Shown here one piece after another: positions 14,850 to 21,789 of a stretch of DNA of 25,219 bases (its first letter is position 1; every line of letters starts with the position of its first letter). The position numbers and the translations under genes were made by a program. The notes under the pieces were generated by a model, which did not search any database, was not told the origin of the DNA, and saw only the letters and a program-made list of their open reading frames with translations. This DNA comes from RUG11867 sp964553435 (lineage in GTDB: Bacteria; Bacillota_I; Bacilli_A; RF39; UBA660), in the NCBI GenBank assembly GCA_964553435.1, contig CAZKKM010000010.1, positions 1 to 25,219 of the forward strand. Direction: 5' to 3'.

Positions 14850-16394
14850 ATGGAACTAAAGACGAAGAGAACGATATGCTTGATGGTAGGAATAGCATCT
14901 ATTCTCACTATAATAGGTACTATTTCGTATGCCTACTTCACTGCGACAGGCGAAACAAAGCCAGTTCAAGCGACTATAAATACGGCGACAGTGAGTGCCA
15001 GATTCGCGGACAACGATACAGGAATAACTGGACAATTATCTTTCGGAGAATCACTAACGAAGAAATTCACTATCACGAATACGGGAACAACCGAGGCGAA
15101 TGTGAAGATGTACTGGCAAGGATTAGTCAATACATATACAGAAGAGAGTTTAACTTATACTTTGAGTTATTCTGAAACAGAAGATGGGTCATATACTGAG
15201 GTTGTTAGTAAGACGAACGTGCCTCGATCAGAAGCGAGCGCAAAAAAGATATTGGCTAATCTTCTAACTATTCCTGTAGGTAAGACATACTATTATAATT
15301 TGACTTTGACATTGAATTATTTGAATGATATAAATCAGGATGCAGACTTGAGTGCAGTATTCTATTCTAATTTCGATTTGGTAGATAGAAATGAGAAAAG
15401 TCCAATAGAGAAATTAGCTCAAACATCGAAGGGAGTGAAAACGGGATTCGCCGATCCGGCGACGACAGACGAAGGGATCTTCGAAATGGAAGACGACTAT
15501 GGAACGAGTTACTACTACAGAGGAGCAGTCGAAAACAACTATGTCAAATTCGCAGGTTTCTACTGGAGAATAATCAGAATCAATGGAGACGGAAGTCTCA
15601 GAATAATGTACGACGGGACGAAAGCACATGTGAATGGAGAGAACGATTCTGATAGATTCACACATACTAGCCAAAAATATAATGTATATATTAATGACGC
15701 AAAATATGTAGGATATATGTATGGCCCCGCAGGAACTACAGCAAGCACGAGTAAAGAAGAAGCCCAGACGAACACAGAGAGTTCTGAAATAAAAAAAGTA
15801 GTGGATACTTGGTATAAGACAAACATCGAAGATGCAGGATACGGCAGTGCAGTGGCAGATATTTTATTCTGTAACGATAGAAGTACACCGGGAAAAGATG
15901 TAACGGGATACAACGATGATACAGGAAAAGGGTTTGGAACAAATGCAACAGCCTATGGAGCATATGCGAGGTCAGGAGTGCAACCAATAAACTATACAAA
16001 TGTAAGACCAACATTCAAATGTCCAAATAAGAACGATGCATTTACAGTGAGTGATGAAGAAAAAGGAAACGGAGATTTAACATATCCAGTAGGACTTATA
16101 ACAGCAGATGAAATAATAGCCGCAGGGTCAGGAAAATATAATACTAAAAACCGAAGTTATTATTTATATCGAGGTGGCAGTTATTTTTACTGGTCGATCT
16201 CACCTTATTATATTTATACTAACGGAGCTGCCTTTTTGTTTTATATTTTCACTGATGGTCGCTTTGATTACAACGGTATGAACGTCGAAGGTGCAGTTGC
16301 CCCAGTCATAAATCTCTCCGCTGAGTACGTAAGCACAATGGTCGGAGAAGGGACTATGATAAATCCTTATCGAGCCTCAGACGAAACTATTTGA
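14850..16394 (+). CDS. SipW-type surface protein: TasA-like N-terminal module plus DUF6273-like C-terminal domain
   Basis: Predicted secreted protein of 514 residues. Residues about 6-32 form a SipW-type signal peptide ending ISYAYFTATGE, like the (A/T)FAYF ending of TasA and CalY. Residues ~35-190 are a TasA/camelysin-like beta module (KKFTITNTGTTEANVKMYW). From ~220, YRGAVENNYVKFAGFYWRII opens a DUF6273-like region that ends with RGGSYFYWSISP, NGAAFLFYIFTDG and APVINLSAEY. That final domain has a C-type-lectin/FGE-like look and a Tyr/Phe/Ile-rich stretch typical of variable binding faces. Codon style changes at ~16,145, from A-ending to T-ending codons. ATG 14850 is chosen, five bases after GAGGTG; ATG 14847 is possible. 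It is controlled by the twin-palindrome promoter. Function is likely adhesion or surface display; ligand unknown. Confidence 0.75.
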   Translation: MELKTKRTICLMVGIASILTIIGTISYAYFTATGETKPVQATINTATVSARFADNDTGITGQLSFGESLTKKFTITNTGTTEANVKMYWQGLVNTYTEESLTYTLSYSETEDGSYTEVVSKTNVPRSEASAKKILANLLTIPVGKTYYYNLTLTLNYLNDINQDADLSAVFYSNFDLVDRNEKSPIEKLAQTSKGVKTGFADPATTDEGIFEMEDDYGTSYYYRGAVENNYVKFAGFYWRIIRINGDGSLRIMYDGTKAHVNGENDSDRFTHTSQKYNVYINDAKYVGYMYGPAGTTASTSKEEAQTNTESSEIKKVVDTWYKTNIEDAGYGSAVADILFCNDRSTPGKDVTGYNDDTGKGFGTNATAYGAYARSGVQPINYTNVRPTFKCPNKNDAFTVSDEEKGNGDLTYPVGLITADEIIAAGSGKYNTKNRSYYLYRGGSYFYWSISPYYIYTNGAAFLFYIFTDGRFDYNGMNVEGAVAPVINLSAEYVSTMVGEGTMINPYRASDETI

Positions 16395-16406
16395 TGTTAA
16401 AAATAT

Positions 16407-16436
16407 AAGCCTACTGGACGATAGGCTTTTTCTTTT
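16407..16436 (+). terminator. Terminator of the surface-protein gene
   Basis: Perfect 7-bp stem AAGCCTA/TAGGCTT with an 8-nt loop, followed by TTTCTTTT. It begins 12 bases after the stop codon, so the gene is monocistronic. Confidence 0.9.
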
Positions 16437-16462
16437 AGGAATTTAAAAATAGTCAGTTATCA

Positions 16463-16491
16463 TCGACAAAAGAAGAAAAAAAAGTTATAAT
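16463..16491 (+). promoter_or_regulatory. Candidate distal promoter (P1) for pgsA-obg or a small leader RNA
   Basis: TCGACA, 17-bp spacer, perfect TATAAT. The -35 box overlaps ATCGACAAA (16462-16470), an 8/9 match on the - strand to the Spo0A box TTTGTCGAA. Only micro-ORFs follow, for example an ATG inside a 27-codon frame at 16491. The interval 16437-16666 has no recognisable gene. Confidence 0.45.
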
Positions 16492-16582
16492 GTTAAGTGG
16501 GAAGAACGAGATCGTTTATGGTTTTGAAATATTGGAACTAATAAAGCAGATACTCATGGCAATTATATTATAAAATCATAAG

Positions 16583-16602
16583 TACCGTTAAATACCGTTA
16601 AA
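16583..16602. repeat. Tandem direct repeat TACCGTTAAA x2
   Basis: Two perfect adjacent 10-bp copies located 11 bp upstream of the P2 -35 box. Being about one helical turn apart and next to a promoter, they may be a regulator binding site. Confidence 0.6.
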
Positions 16603-16612
16603 TAGGTAGACT

Positions 16613-16641
16613 TTGACATTTAAGAAATATTTTGTTAATAT
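16613..16641 (+). promoter_or_regulatory. Proximal promoter (P2) of pgsA-obg
   Basis: Consensus TTGACA (16613-16618), 17-bp spacer, TAATAT (16636-16641); a TATAAT motif follows at 20-bp spacing. Predicted transcription starts near 16648, about 19 nt before the GTG start with its AGAGGGGG site. Confidence 0.6.
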
Positions 16642-16666
16642 AATTTTAAGAAAGAGGGGGATAAGT

Positions 16667-17359
16667 GTGACGAGGAAGAGAAAAAAATGGATAGTCAATG
16701 GACTCACTTTATCTCGGCTTGTCGGGGCAATATGTGTTCCGCTTATTTTTGCACGTGTAGATTTTGTCGCATTTATCATACTTTTAATATTTCTCTTTGT
16801 AACAGATTTTCTCGATGGTAGGTTAGCTCGAAGATGGGAAGTGCAAACTATAGGAGGGAGTCTACTCGATCCTTTGGGTGATAAAGTTTTAGCAGTAGCT
16901 TGTATATTATCATTGATAAAGTGGTATCATAGTATGGGGATACTCGTCGGTCTTGAATTGATGATTACCGTTTTGAATGTGCTTCGGGTTTTAAGGTATG
17001 AAAATGTCGCTTCATCCATTATCGGAAAATGCAAGACATGGATTTTGAGTATCACGCTCGTCTTGGGGGCAGCAAGTCTCTTTTGGCCGAGTATCATATC
17101 AGATGTGGCATCTATAGTCGGTCTGAGAGTGAATTTTACCGTAACCGAAGAATTAGTCGAGGTCGTCAGTATAATTGCCATATGTGCGGAAATAGTGACT
17201 TTAGTGGCATATTTATTCGAATCTTTGAGAAGCAAGAAGTCGAGTGAAAAAAGAAAGAGGAGAATGAAGAATATAAAAGAATTACTTGTTCGTCTGTTCG
17301 ACGAAGAGAAGTTCGAAGAAGATAGGAACAAATCTATAGTGGATATAATAATGCAGTAG
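16667..17359 (+). CDS. pgsA: CDP-alcohol phosphatidyltransferase, probably phosphatidylglycerophosphate synthase
   Basis: Catalyses displacement of CMP from CDP-diacylglycerol, most likely by glycerol-3-phosphate, for phosphatidylglycerol synthesis in the membrane. The family signature DGxxARx8Gx3Dx3D is complete: DGRLARRWEVQTIGGSLLD, then PLGD. Several hydrophobic segments precede and follow. I chose GTG 16667, six bases after AGAGGGGG; upstream in-frame codons overlap the promoter. At 230 residues it is longer than typical PgsA (~190), owing to a basic C-terminal helix. It is 15 bp from obg in one operon. Phosphatidylglycerol is the substrate of LtaS, which links it to the first part of the window. 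A cardiolipin or phosphatidylinositol-type substrate is less likely but possible. Confidence 0.85.
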   Translation: MTRKRKKWIVNGLTLSRLVGAICVPLIFARVDFVAFIILLIFLFVTDFLDGRLARRWEVQTIGGSLLDPLGDKVLAVACILSLIKWYHSMGILVGLELMITVLNVLRVLRYENVASSIIGKCKTWILSITLVLGAASLFWPSIISDVASIVGLRVNFTVTEELVEVVSIIAICAEIVTLVAYLFESLRSKKSSEKRKRRMKNIKELLVRLFDEEKFEEDRNKSIVDIIMQ

Positions 17360-17374
17360 AAAGTGGTGATAAGT

Positions 17375-18649
17375 ATGTTTTTGGATGAAGTTACTGTAAA
17401 ACTGTATGCCGGATCTGGGGGCGACGGCTGTACGAGTTTTCGTCGTGAGAAATGCGAGCCGATGGGCGGACCTGACGGAGGAAATGGTGGAAGAGGGGCA
17501 TCTATCATATTTGTCGGAGATAGAAATCTCAAGACTTTGATCGATTTGAGATATCATAAGATAGTGAAGGCCGATAAAGGTATAAATGGTAAGGGTTCGA
17601 ATAAGTATGGAGCTAACAGGGAAGATGTTCGCATTCAGGTTCCTCTCGGTACTACAGTTATTGATGCCGATACGGGACTCGTTGTCGCCGATATTACGAT
17701 AGACAAGCAAGAAGTAGTTGTCGCCAAAGGAGGCCGCGGTGGTCGCGGAAATAAAGCATTTGCGACGCATTCTGATCCTGCTCCCAATTTTAGTGAGAAA
17801 GGAGAACCAGGAGAAGAGCGAATCGTCAAGTGCGAACTCAAACTCATTGCAGATGTCGGGTTAGTTGGCTTGCCAAGTGTCGGAAAAAGTACGATACTTT
17901 CACAAATAAGTGGATGTCATCCAAAAATCGCATCGTACCATTTTACGACATTGAGTCCCAATATCGGAGTAGTAAAAATGAAAGATGGTAGGGTATTTAC
18001 AATGGCCGATTTGCCCGGTTTGATAGAGGGCGCTTCGGAAGGAGTTGGACTGGGGCACAAATTTTTAAAACATGCTTCCCGTACCAAGATACTCGCTCAT
18101 GTCGTCGATATGGGCTCGGAAGAAGGAAGGAACCCGATAGAAGACTACGCAATTATAGTCGATGAGATACGAAAATACGATGAGAAATTGTATAAAAAAC
18201 AGACGATAGTTATTGCCAATAAGATGGATTTGCCGGGGGCTAAAGATAATCTCGAGAGGTTCAAAAAAGCTTATCCCGATTTGGAAGTATTTGAAATAAG
18301 TGCCGCATTGAACGAGGGATTCGATTCTCTTCTCGAGAGATTGGCGGATTTGTTGGACGAATTGCCAAGCGCAGAAGTGTACTCTCAAGATGAAATGGAA
18401 GATCATGTTTTATATAAATTCAAAGAAGAGTTGCCATTTAGCATTACTAAAGAAGATGGAATATGGGTCGTCAAAGGATCAGAAATAGAAAAACTATTCA
18501 AGATGACTAGAATCGAAAACGAGGAAGCAGCGGTGAGATTTGGACGTAAACTTCGTGGTATGGGAGTCGATGAAGAACTCGAAAAATTGGGTGCCCAAAG
18601 AGGAGACGAAGTTCAGATAATGGATTATATCTTCGTATTTAAAGATTAG
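17375..18649 (+). CDS. obg: GTPase Obg (CgtA)
   Basis: An essential-type GTPase linked to 50S assembly and stress or sporulation control in Bacillus. The Gly-rich Obg fold occupies residues 1-158 (YAGSGGDGCTSFRREK, GGPDGGNGGRGA, GGRGGRGNKAFAT). The G domain follows with G1 GLPSVGKST (from residue 165), DLPGLIEGAS, NKMD and SAALNEGF. The C-terminal OCT domain (about 345-424) contains VRFGRKLRGMGVDEELEKLG. The full-length family form is thus present. ATG 17375 has GGTGA just upstream; a GTG at 17363 lies before that site. A terminator follows the stop. Confidence 0.97.
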   Translation: MFLDEVTVKLYAGSGGDGCTSFRREKCEPMGGPDGGNGGRGASIIFVGDRNLKTLIDLRYHKIVKADKGINGKGSNKYGANREDVRIQVPLGTTVIDADTGLVVADITIDKQEVVVAKGGRGGRGNKAFATHSDPAPNFSEKGEPGEERIVKCELKLIADVGLVGLPSVGKSTILSQISGCHPKIASYHFTTLSPNIGVVKMKDGRVFTMADLPGLIEGASEGVGLGHKFLKHASRTKILAHVVDMGSEEGRNPIEDYAIIVDEIRKYDEKLYKKQTIVIANKMDLPGAKDNLERFKKAYPDLEVFEISAALNEGFDSLLERLADLLDELPSAEVYSQDEMEDHVLYKFKEELPFSITKEDGIWVVKGSEIEKLFKMTRIENEEAAVRFGRKLRGMGVDEELEKLGAQRGDEVQIMDYIFVFKD

Positions 18650-18652
18650 AAT

Positions 18653-18672
18653 AACTGCATGAGCGGTTTTTT
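18653..18672 (+). terminator. Terminator of pgsA-obg
   Basis: AACTGC pairs with GCGGTT (one G-U pair) with an ATGA loop and a run of six T residues, three bases after the obg stop. Confidence 0.75.
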
Positions 18673-18680
18673 AATTTATT

Positions 18681-18709
18681 AAAAATCACATACCGAAACG
18701 ATATGTGAT
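18681..18709 (-). terminator. Terminator of the SipW/TasA-like operon
   Basis: On the - strand ATCACATA pairs perfectly with TATGTGAT around a 9-nt loop, followed by five T residues. It lies 13 bp beyond the stop of the last operon gene. Confidence 0.8.
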
Positions 18710-18721
18710 ATAAAAAGTGTA

Positions 18722-19228
18722 TTATTCTATATGTATGTTTTCATCCAAAGTAGGCTCGATAGGGGGTGCTAGGTTGAGTACGATTTGTGAACCTTGATCG
18801 ATGCTCTGTTCGCCGTCGAGATCGGAAATGCCCCAGACTGGAACAAATTCGAGAGTGAGAGCGGTATCTATTTTAATGGTAAATTCGATGGGGTCATCTT
18901 TTTTGAGCGACGATGTGTGATATATGTAATCGCCAAGTTTTATGAGACTATAGCCATTTGTGGTTTGACTTGTACCTGTTCTGGTTAGGCTGACGGCATA
19001 ATTGCCGGGAGTCAAATTATACACAGAATCGTTTTGTCGAATAATCGTACCGTTTTCTTCGGTGACGATCGAATCTATTATGAAGTTGGCAGCAATTATG
19101 GTACGAGAATTCGTCGTAGTATTCGTCTTAAACCAAGCAAAAGTCAATCCTATCAAACAGATGACTGAGACGAATAATCCGATAAACGACGGCAATAGCA
19201 GCCAAATCAAGTTATCTTCTTTTTTCAA
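18722..19228 (-). CDS. Short SipW-type secreted protein, last gene of the fibre operon
   Basis: A 168-residue protein. Residues about 8-30 form a membrane signal ending GLTFAWFKTN, the same (T/A)FAWF ending as the neighbouring TasA-like proteins, so it is a likely SipW client. The mature part (~135 residues) is predicted beta-rich (VYNLTPGNYAVSLTRTGT, IEFTIKIDTALTLEFVPVWG) and ends with an acidic/Pro tail. It lacks the WEPG...NTGNLALKY signature of its neighbours, so it may be a capping or anchoring subunit; this is inference. The only suitable start is TTG 19228, with AAAGGA unusually far (about 12 bases) upstream. A large hairpin precedes it in the mRNA. Confidence 0.7.
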   Translation of the reverse strand: MKKEDNLIWLLLPSFIGLFVSVICLIGLTFAWFKTNTTTNSRTIIAANFIIDSIVTEENGTIIRQNDSVYNLTPGNYAVSLTRTGTSQTTNGYSLIKLGDYIYHTSSLKKDDPIEFTIKIDTALTLEFVPVWGISDLDGEQSIDQGSQIVLNLAPPIEPTLDENIHIE

Positions 19229-19257
19229 TGTTTATACACGTCCTTTCTTGACGATGA

Positions 19258-19316
19258 GGCAATCAAAAGGTATAAATTCGATTATGCCCTTTGATTGCCC
19301 TCTCCTTGCAAGGAGA
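19258..19316 (-). promoter_or_regulatory. Intercistronic hairpin before the last fibre-operon gene
   Basis: GGCAATCAAA (19258-19267) pairs with TTTGATTGCC (19290-19299), extendable with a one-base bulge through GAG/CTC. Next to it lies the perfect 16-bp palindrome TCTCCTTGCAAGGAGA (19301-19316). No T tract follows on the - strand, so this is not a normal terminator. It may adjust mRNA stability or translation of the TTG-start gene, or be a DNA operator. Confidence 0.6.
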
Positions 19317-19333
19317 AAGCTCGCTATTTTTTA

Positions 19334-20116
19334 TCATTTTGCATTTTTATCGTAATCTGTACCAAAAGTATCGGATTCTTTTTCTGCTTGGGATGCGGTA
19401 ATCGTGATACCGAAATACAATTCTGGTTTTCCTTCATCGGCTATCGCTGCGGTCGACTGATTAGCCTCGTTGCCAACTTTCGTAGGCATGTAAACAGCCA
19501 AAGTCAAAACTGTAGATTTTCCCGGTTCGAGTGCTACTTGTGTACTAGAAGAACTGAGTTTACCCATGGCTGCGAGTTCTTCGTCGACATCTGTAGTCGA
19601 AGGATCATCTACTATCCAGTAGGCAGTTCTATCTTTGAATTCGACCGTATCGGTTTGATTTAAGACGAGATATTCGGATAGTTTGAATTTATTTCCGGCA
19701 TTATTCGTATATTCTTTTTCGGTTCCACCTTCCACAGTTCCGTAAGCATCGATGGCAAAATCGTATTTCAATGCTAGGTTTCCGGTATTTTTGATGCGGA
19801 GATATGCTATTTCAGTATGGCCAGGTTCCCAGAGAGTATCGTCAGCAGATTTGAAGATACTAGCATCGGCATCGACTTTCTTCCATTCGCTTTCGAGAAT
19901 ATTGCCTTCGCCATCGCGAGCGGCATCCAATAAGGCATATTCGATATCGACGTCCAAGTTACCTGAGACAATCTTATTGCGGCCACTTACAGCAGAGTCG
20001 GTGAACCAGGCAAAGGTCGAACCTACTAAAAGAAAGACAGATATGAGAATGAGCAAAATGCTCAAAATCAGTGCATTTTTTGTATTCACATTATTTATTT
20101 TTTCATTTTTTTTCAT
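19334..20116 (-). CDS. TasA/camelysin-like fibre protein (SipW-dependent signal)
   Basis: A 260-residue secreted protein. The hydrophobic signal at about 15-38 ends VGSTFAWFTDSAVSGRN, the standard SipW-dependent motif. The mature protein follows the TasA family: KIVSGNLDVDIEY, LWEPGHTEIAYLRIKNTGN with LALKYDF, and a last strand ELYFGITITASQ followed by the tail ESDTFGTDYD. TasA-type proteins polymerise by donor-strand exchange into extracellular fibres; that role is inferred here. AGGAG precedes ATG 20116. It has its own candidate promoter in the 71-bp gap upstream, so it may be made in excess of the larger paralogues, as expected of a major fibre subunit. Confidence 0.85.
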   Translation of the reverse strand: MKKNEKINNVNTKNALILSILLILISVFLLVGSTFAWFTDSAVSGRNKIVSGNLDVDIEYALLDAARDGEGNILESEWKKVDADASIFKSADDTLWEPGHTEIAYLRIKNTGNLALKYDFAIDAYGTVEGGTEKEYTNNAGNKFKLSEYLVLNQTDTVEFKDRTAYWIVDDPSTTDVDEELAAMGKLSSSSTQVALEPGKSTVLTLAVYMPTKVGNEANQSTAAIADEGKPELYFGITITASQAEKESDTFGTDYDKNAK

Positions 20117-20148
20117 AATTACTCCTAAATTCTTTTTATTGTTTTGTT

Positions 20149-20176
20149 ATTATAGCAGATAATTTTTAATTTGCAA
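20149..20176 (-). promoter_or_regulatory. Internal promoter for the TasA-like gene
   Basis: On the - strand TTGCAA (20176-20171), 16-bp spacer, perfect TATAAT (20154-20149), about 33 bp before the ATG. It may allow separate, higher expression of the plain fibre subunit. Confidence 0.5.
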
Positions 20177-20187
20177 GAAATTCTATT

Positions 20188-21789
20188 TTATTGTCCGTTT
20201 ACTGTGACGAATTCGTTTCCACGAACGACTTCTCCAATATTCGATACATCGTCATATGTAAGTGTTGCCCCGAGGCCATTGCCAGCATTACCGTTTATGA
20301 TAACAGTAGGCGGAACAACCGTAGTGGTTCCATCATTTTGGGACGTTATTTTCGTATTAGTCATCTTTACATTCGTAGGGTATTGATAAGTGGTTGCGCC
20401 TTTGTTACCAATTACTAGGGCAGCAATAGGTGCCATGTCTCCGCTTTTCCAATCTTTTCCGTCGTCATAATACGTCATCCATGGTTCTATGTAACTTCCT
20501 ACGGTCAGATTGAGTGTAGAATCTTTAATAGTCATCGTTCCTCCGCGGGCAAAGATCGTATGATAATAGCCGTTAATGGTAGAATGTTCGATCGTCGTAG
20601 TCGACGGAATATTTATCAGAATAGGTGTGCCACCTCCATCTTTACTGCCGTTTATCGTAGAGTCTTTAATGTTGATGATTACTCCATAATGGTCTTTGGA
20701 TGAAGCATTGGTCGTGATGGCATAGCCAGTAGATGTGATGGTAGAAGAAATGATGTTGGCCGTCGAGTCTATGTTTTCTAGTAAGAGGGCTGTCCCTTTA
20801 TCGGAAACTGTAAGTTCGACATTGTCGAGAGTTATCGCTGCACCGCTGGAGACTTTTATGACGGGATTAGTATAGTTGTTTTGCTCAAGCTTTATTTTGC
20901 CATTCTTTATTATCATTTGATGGCCGTTTTCGATTATCGTATTCGAAATTGTTGCATCGGTTAGTGTATGTCCGTTTAAGTTTATCTTCGTTATTCCGCT
21001 TTTACTTTGAGGGATGGCATTTTCAAATGTGATATCATTCGTCAGTTTGATACCTTCATCCTTTGTACAGTTTTCTATTAAAGTGGTAACTTCTTCGATA
21101 GTAGAAGCATCTTTATATGTTGTCATATCGTCATAGTCTGTACCGAACGTATCCGATTCGTATGTACTTTGCGATGCGTTCAATGATACACCCAGGTCGA
21201 TAAATAAGGGGTTATTGTCGTTAGAGACACGCCCATTGTTGAGGTTGTAGTCGTTATCATTCTCGGTAGGTTCCCAATAGACAAAAACTGTAAAATTGCT
21301 TGCTTTTCCTTTATAAGGAAGTATAGCTTCTTTTTCGAAATCTGCGAGAGTCTTATCGAAGGTGAATTTTAGGGCATCTTCTCGTGTCCCCGTAAAAGCA
21401 TCTCCTTCATGAATAGCAATTTTGAGAACATCTTTTAAAGATTTTCCAGTATCGACAACAGTGTTGTAATTTCCGATGCTCATTTTGAATTCGTATTTTA
21501 AAGCTAAGTCACCGACATTGGCGATTTCAAAATTTTCGTAGGCGATTGCACCTGGTTCCCAATAGTCGACAGCAAAGAGAAGTGTATTTTGATCGACTTT
21601 TTCTTTAGCCGTAGTGGCATTCGAATGATAGAATTCGATGTCCAAATTTCCGGCTTTTATCATGTTCTTTCCACTTAGAGAAGAATCGGTAAACCAAGCG
21701 AAGGTCGATCCTGTGAGCATCAGCACGCATATCATTATTGAAGTGATGCTAAAGATGAGTGCTCTTTTAGTATTTTGACTATTCTTCAT
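20188..21789 (-). CDS. TasA-like/beta-helix fusion surface protein, copy 2
   Basis: A 533-residue secreted protein. The SipW-type signal at about 9-33 ends GSTFAWFTDSSLSGKN. A TasA-like module spans ~35-222 (AGNLDIEFYH, YWEPGAIAYENFEIANVGD, LGVSLNASQ, ESDTFGTDYDD). Residues ~235-500 are repeated short strands (INLNGHTL, MIIKNGKI, ITLDNVEL, NIISSTIT, MTIKDSTL) typical of a right-handed parallel beta-helix of the pectate-lyase-like class. The conserved end (GNGLGATLTYDD, RGNEFVTV) is shared with the upstream gene. No catalytic residues are evident, so a structural or adhesive role is more likely than enzymatic. ATG 21789 shares one base with the upstream stop; ATG 21792 is three bases earlier. 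Confidence 0.8.
   Translation of the reverse strand: MKNSQNTKRALIFSITSIMICVLMLTGSTFAWFTDSSLSGKNMIKAGNLDIEFYHSNATTAKEKVDQNTLLFAVDYWEPGAIAYENFEIANVGDLALKYEFKMSIGNYNTVVDTGKSLKDVLKIAIHEGDAFTGTREDALKFTFDKTLADFEKEAILPYKGKASNFTVFVYWEPTENDNDYNLNNGRVSNDNNPLFIDLGVSLNASQSTYESDTFGTDYDDMTTYKDASTIEEVTTLIENCTKDEGIKLTNDITFENAIPQSKSGITKINLNGHTLTDATISNTIIENGHQMIIKNGKIKLEQNNYTNPVIKVSSGAAITLDNVELTVSDKGTALLLENIDSTANIISSTITSTGYAITTNASSKDHYGVIINIKDSTINGSKDGGGTPILINIPSTTTIEHSTINGYYHTIFARGGTMTIKDSTLNLTVGSYIEPWMTYYDDGKDWKSGDMAPIAALVIGNKGATTYQYPTNVKMTNTKITSQNDGTTTVVPPTVIINGNAGNGLGATLTYDDVSNIGEVVRGNEFVTVNGQ

Noticed and set aside
14850..16394. A complete diversity-generating retroelement in the window
   Set aside because: No reverse transcriptase, accessory protein or second copy of the candidate variable region was found here.
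16583..16602. Tandem TACCGTTAAA as a CRISPR or iteron array
   Set aside because: Only two 10-bp copies without spacers and no cas or replication gene nearby.
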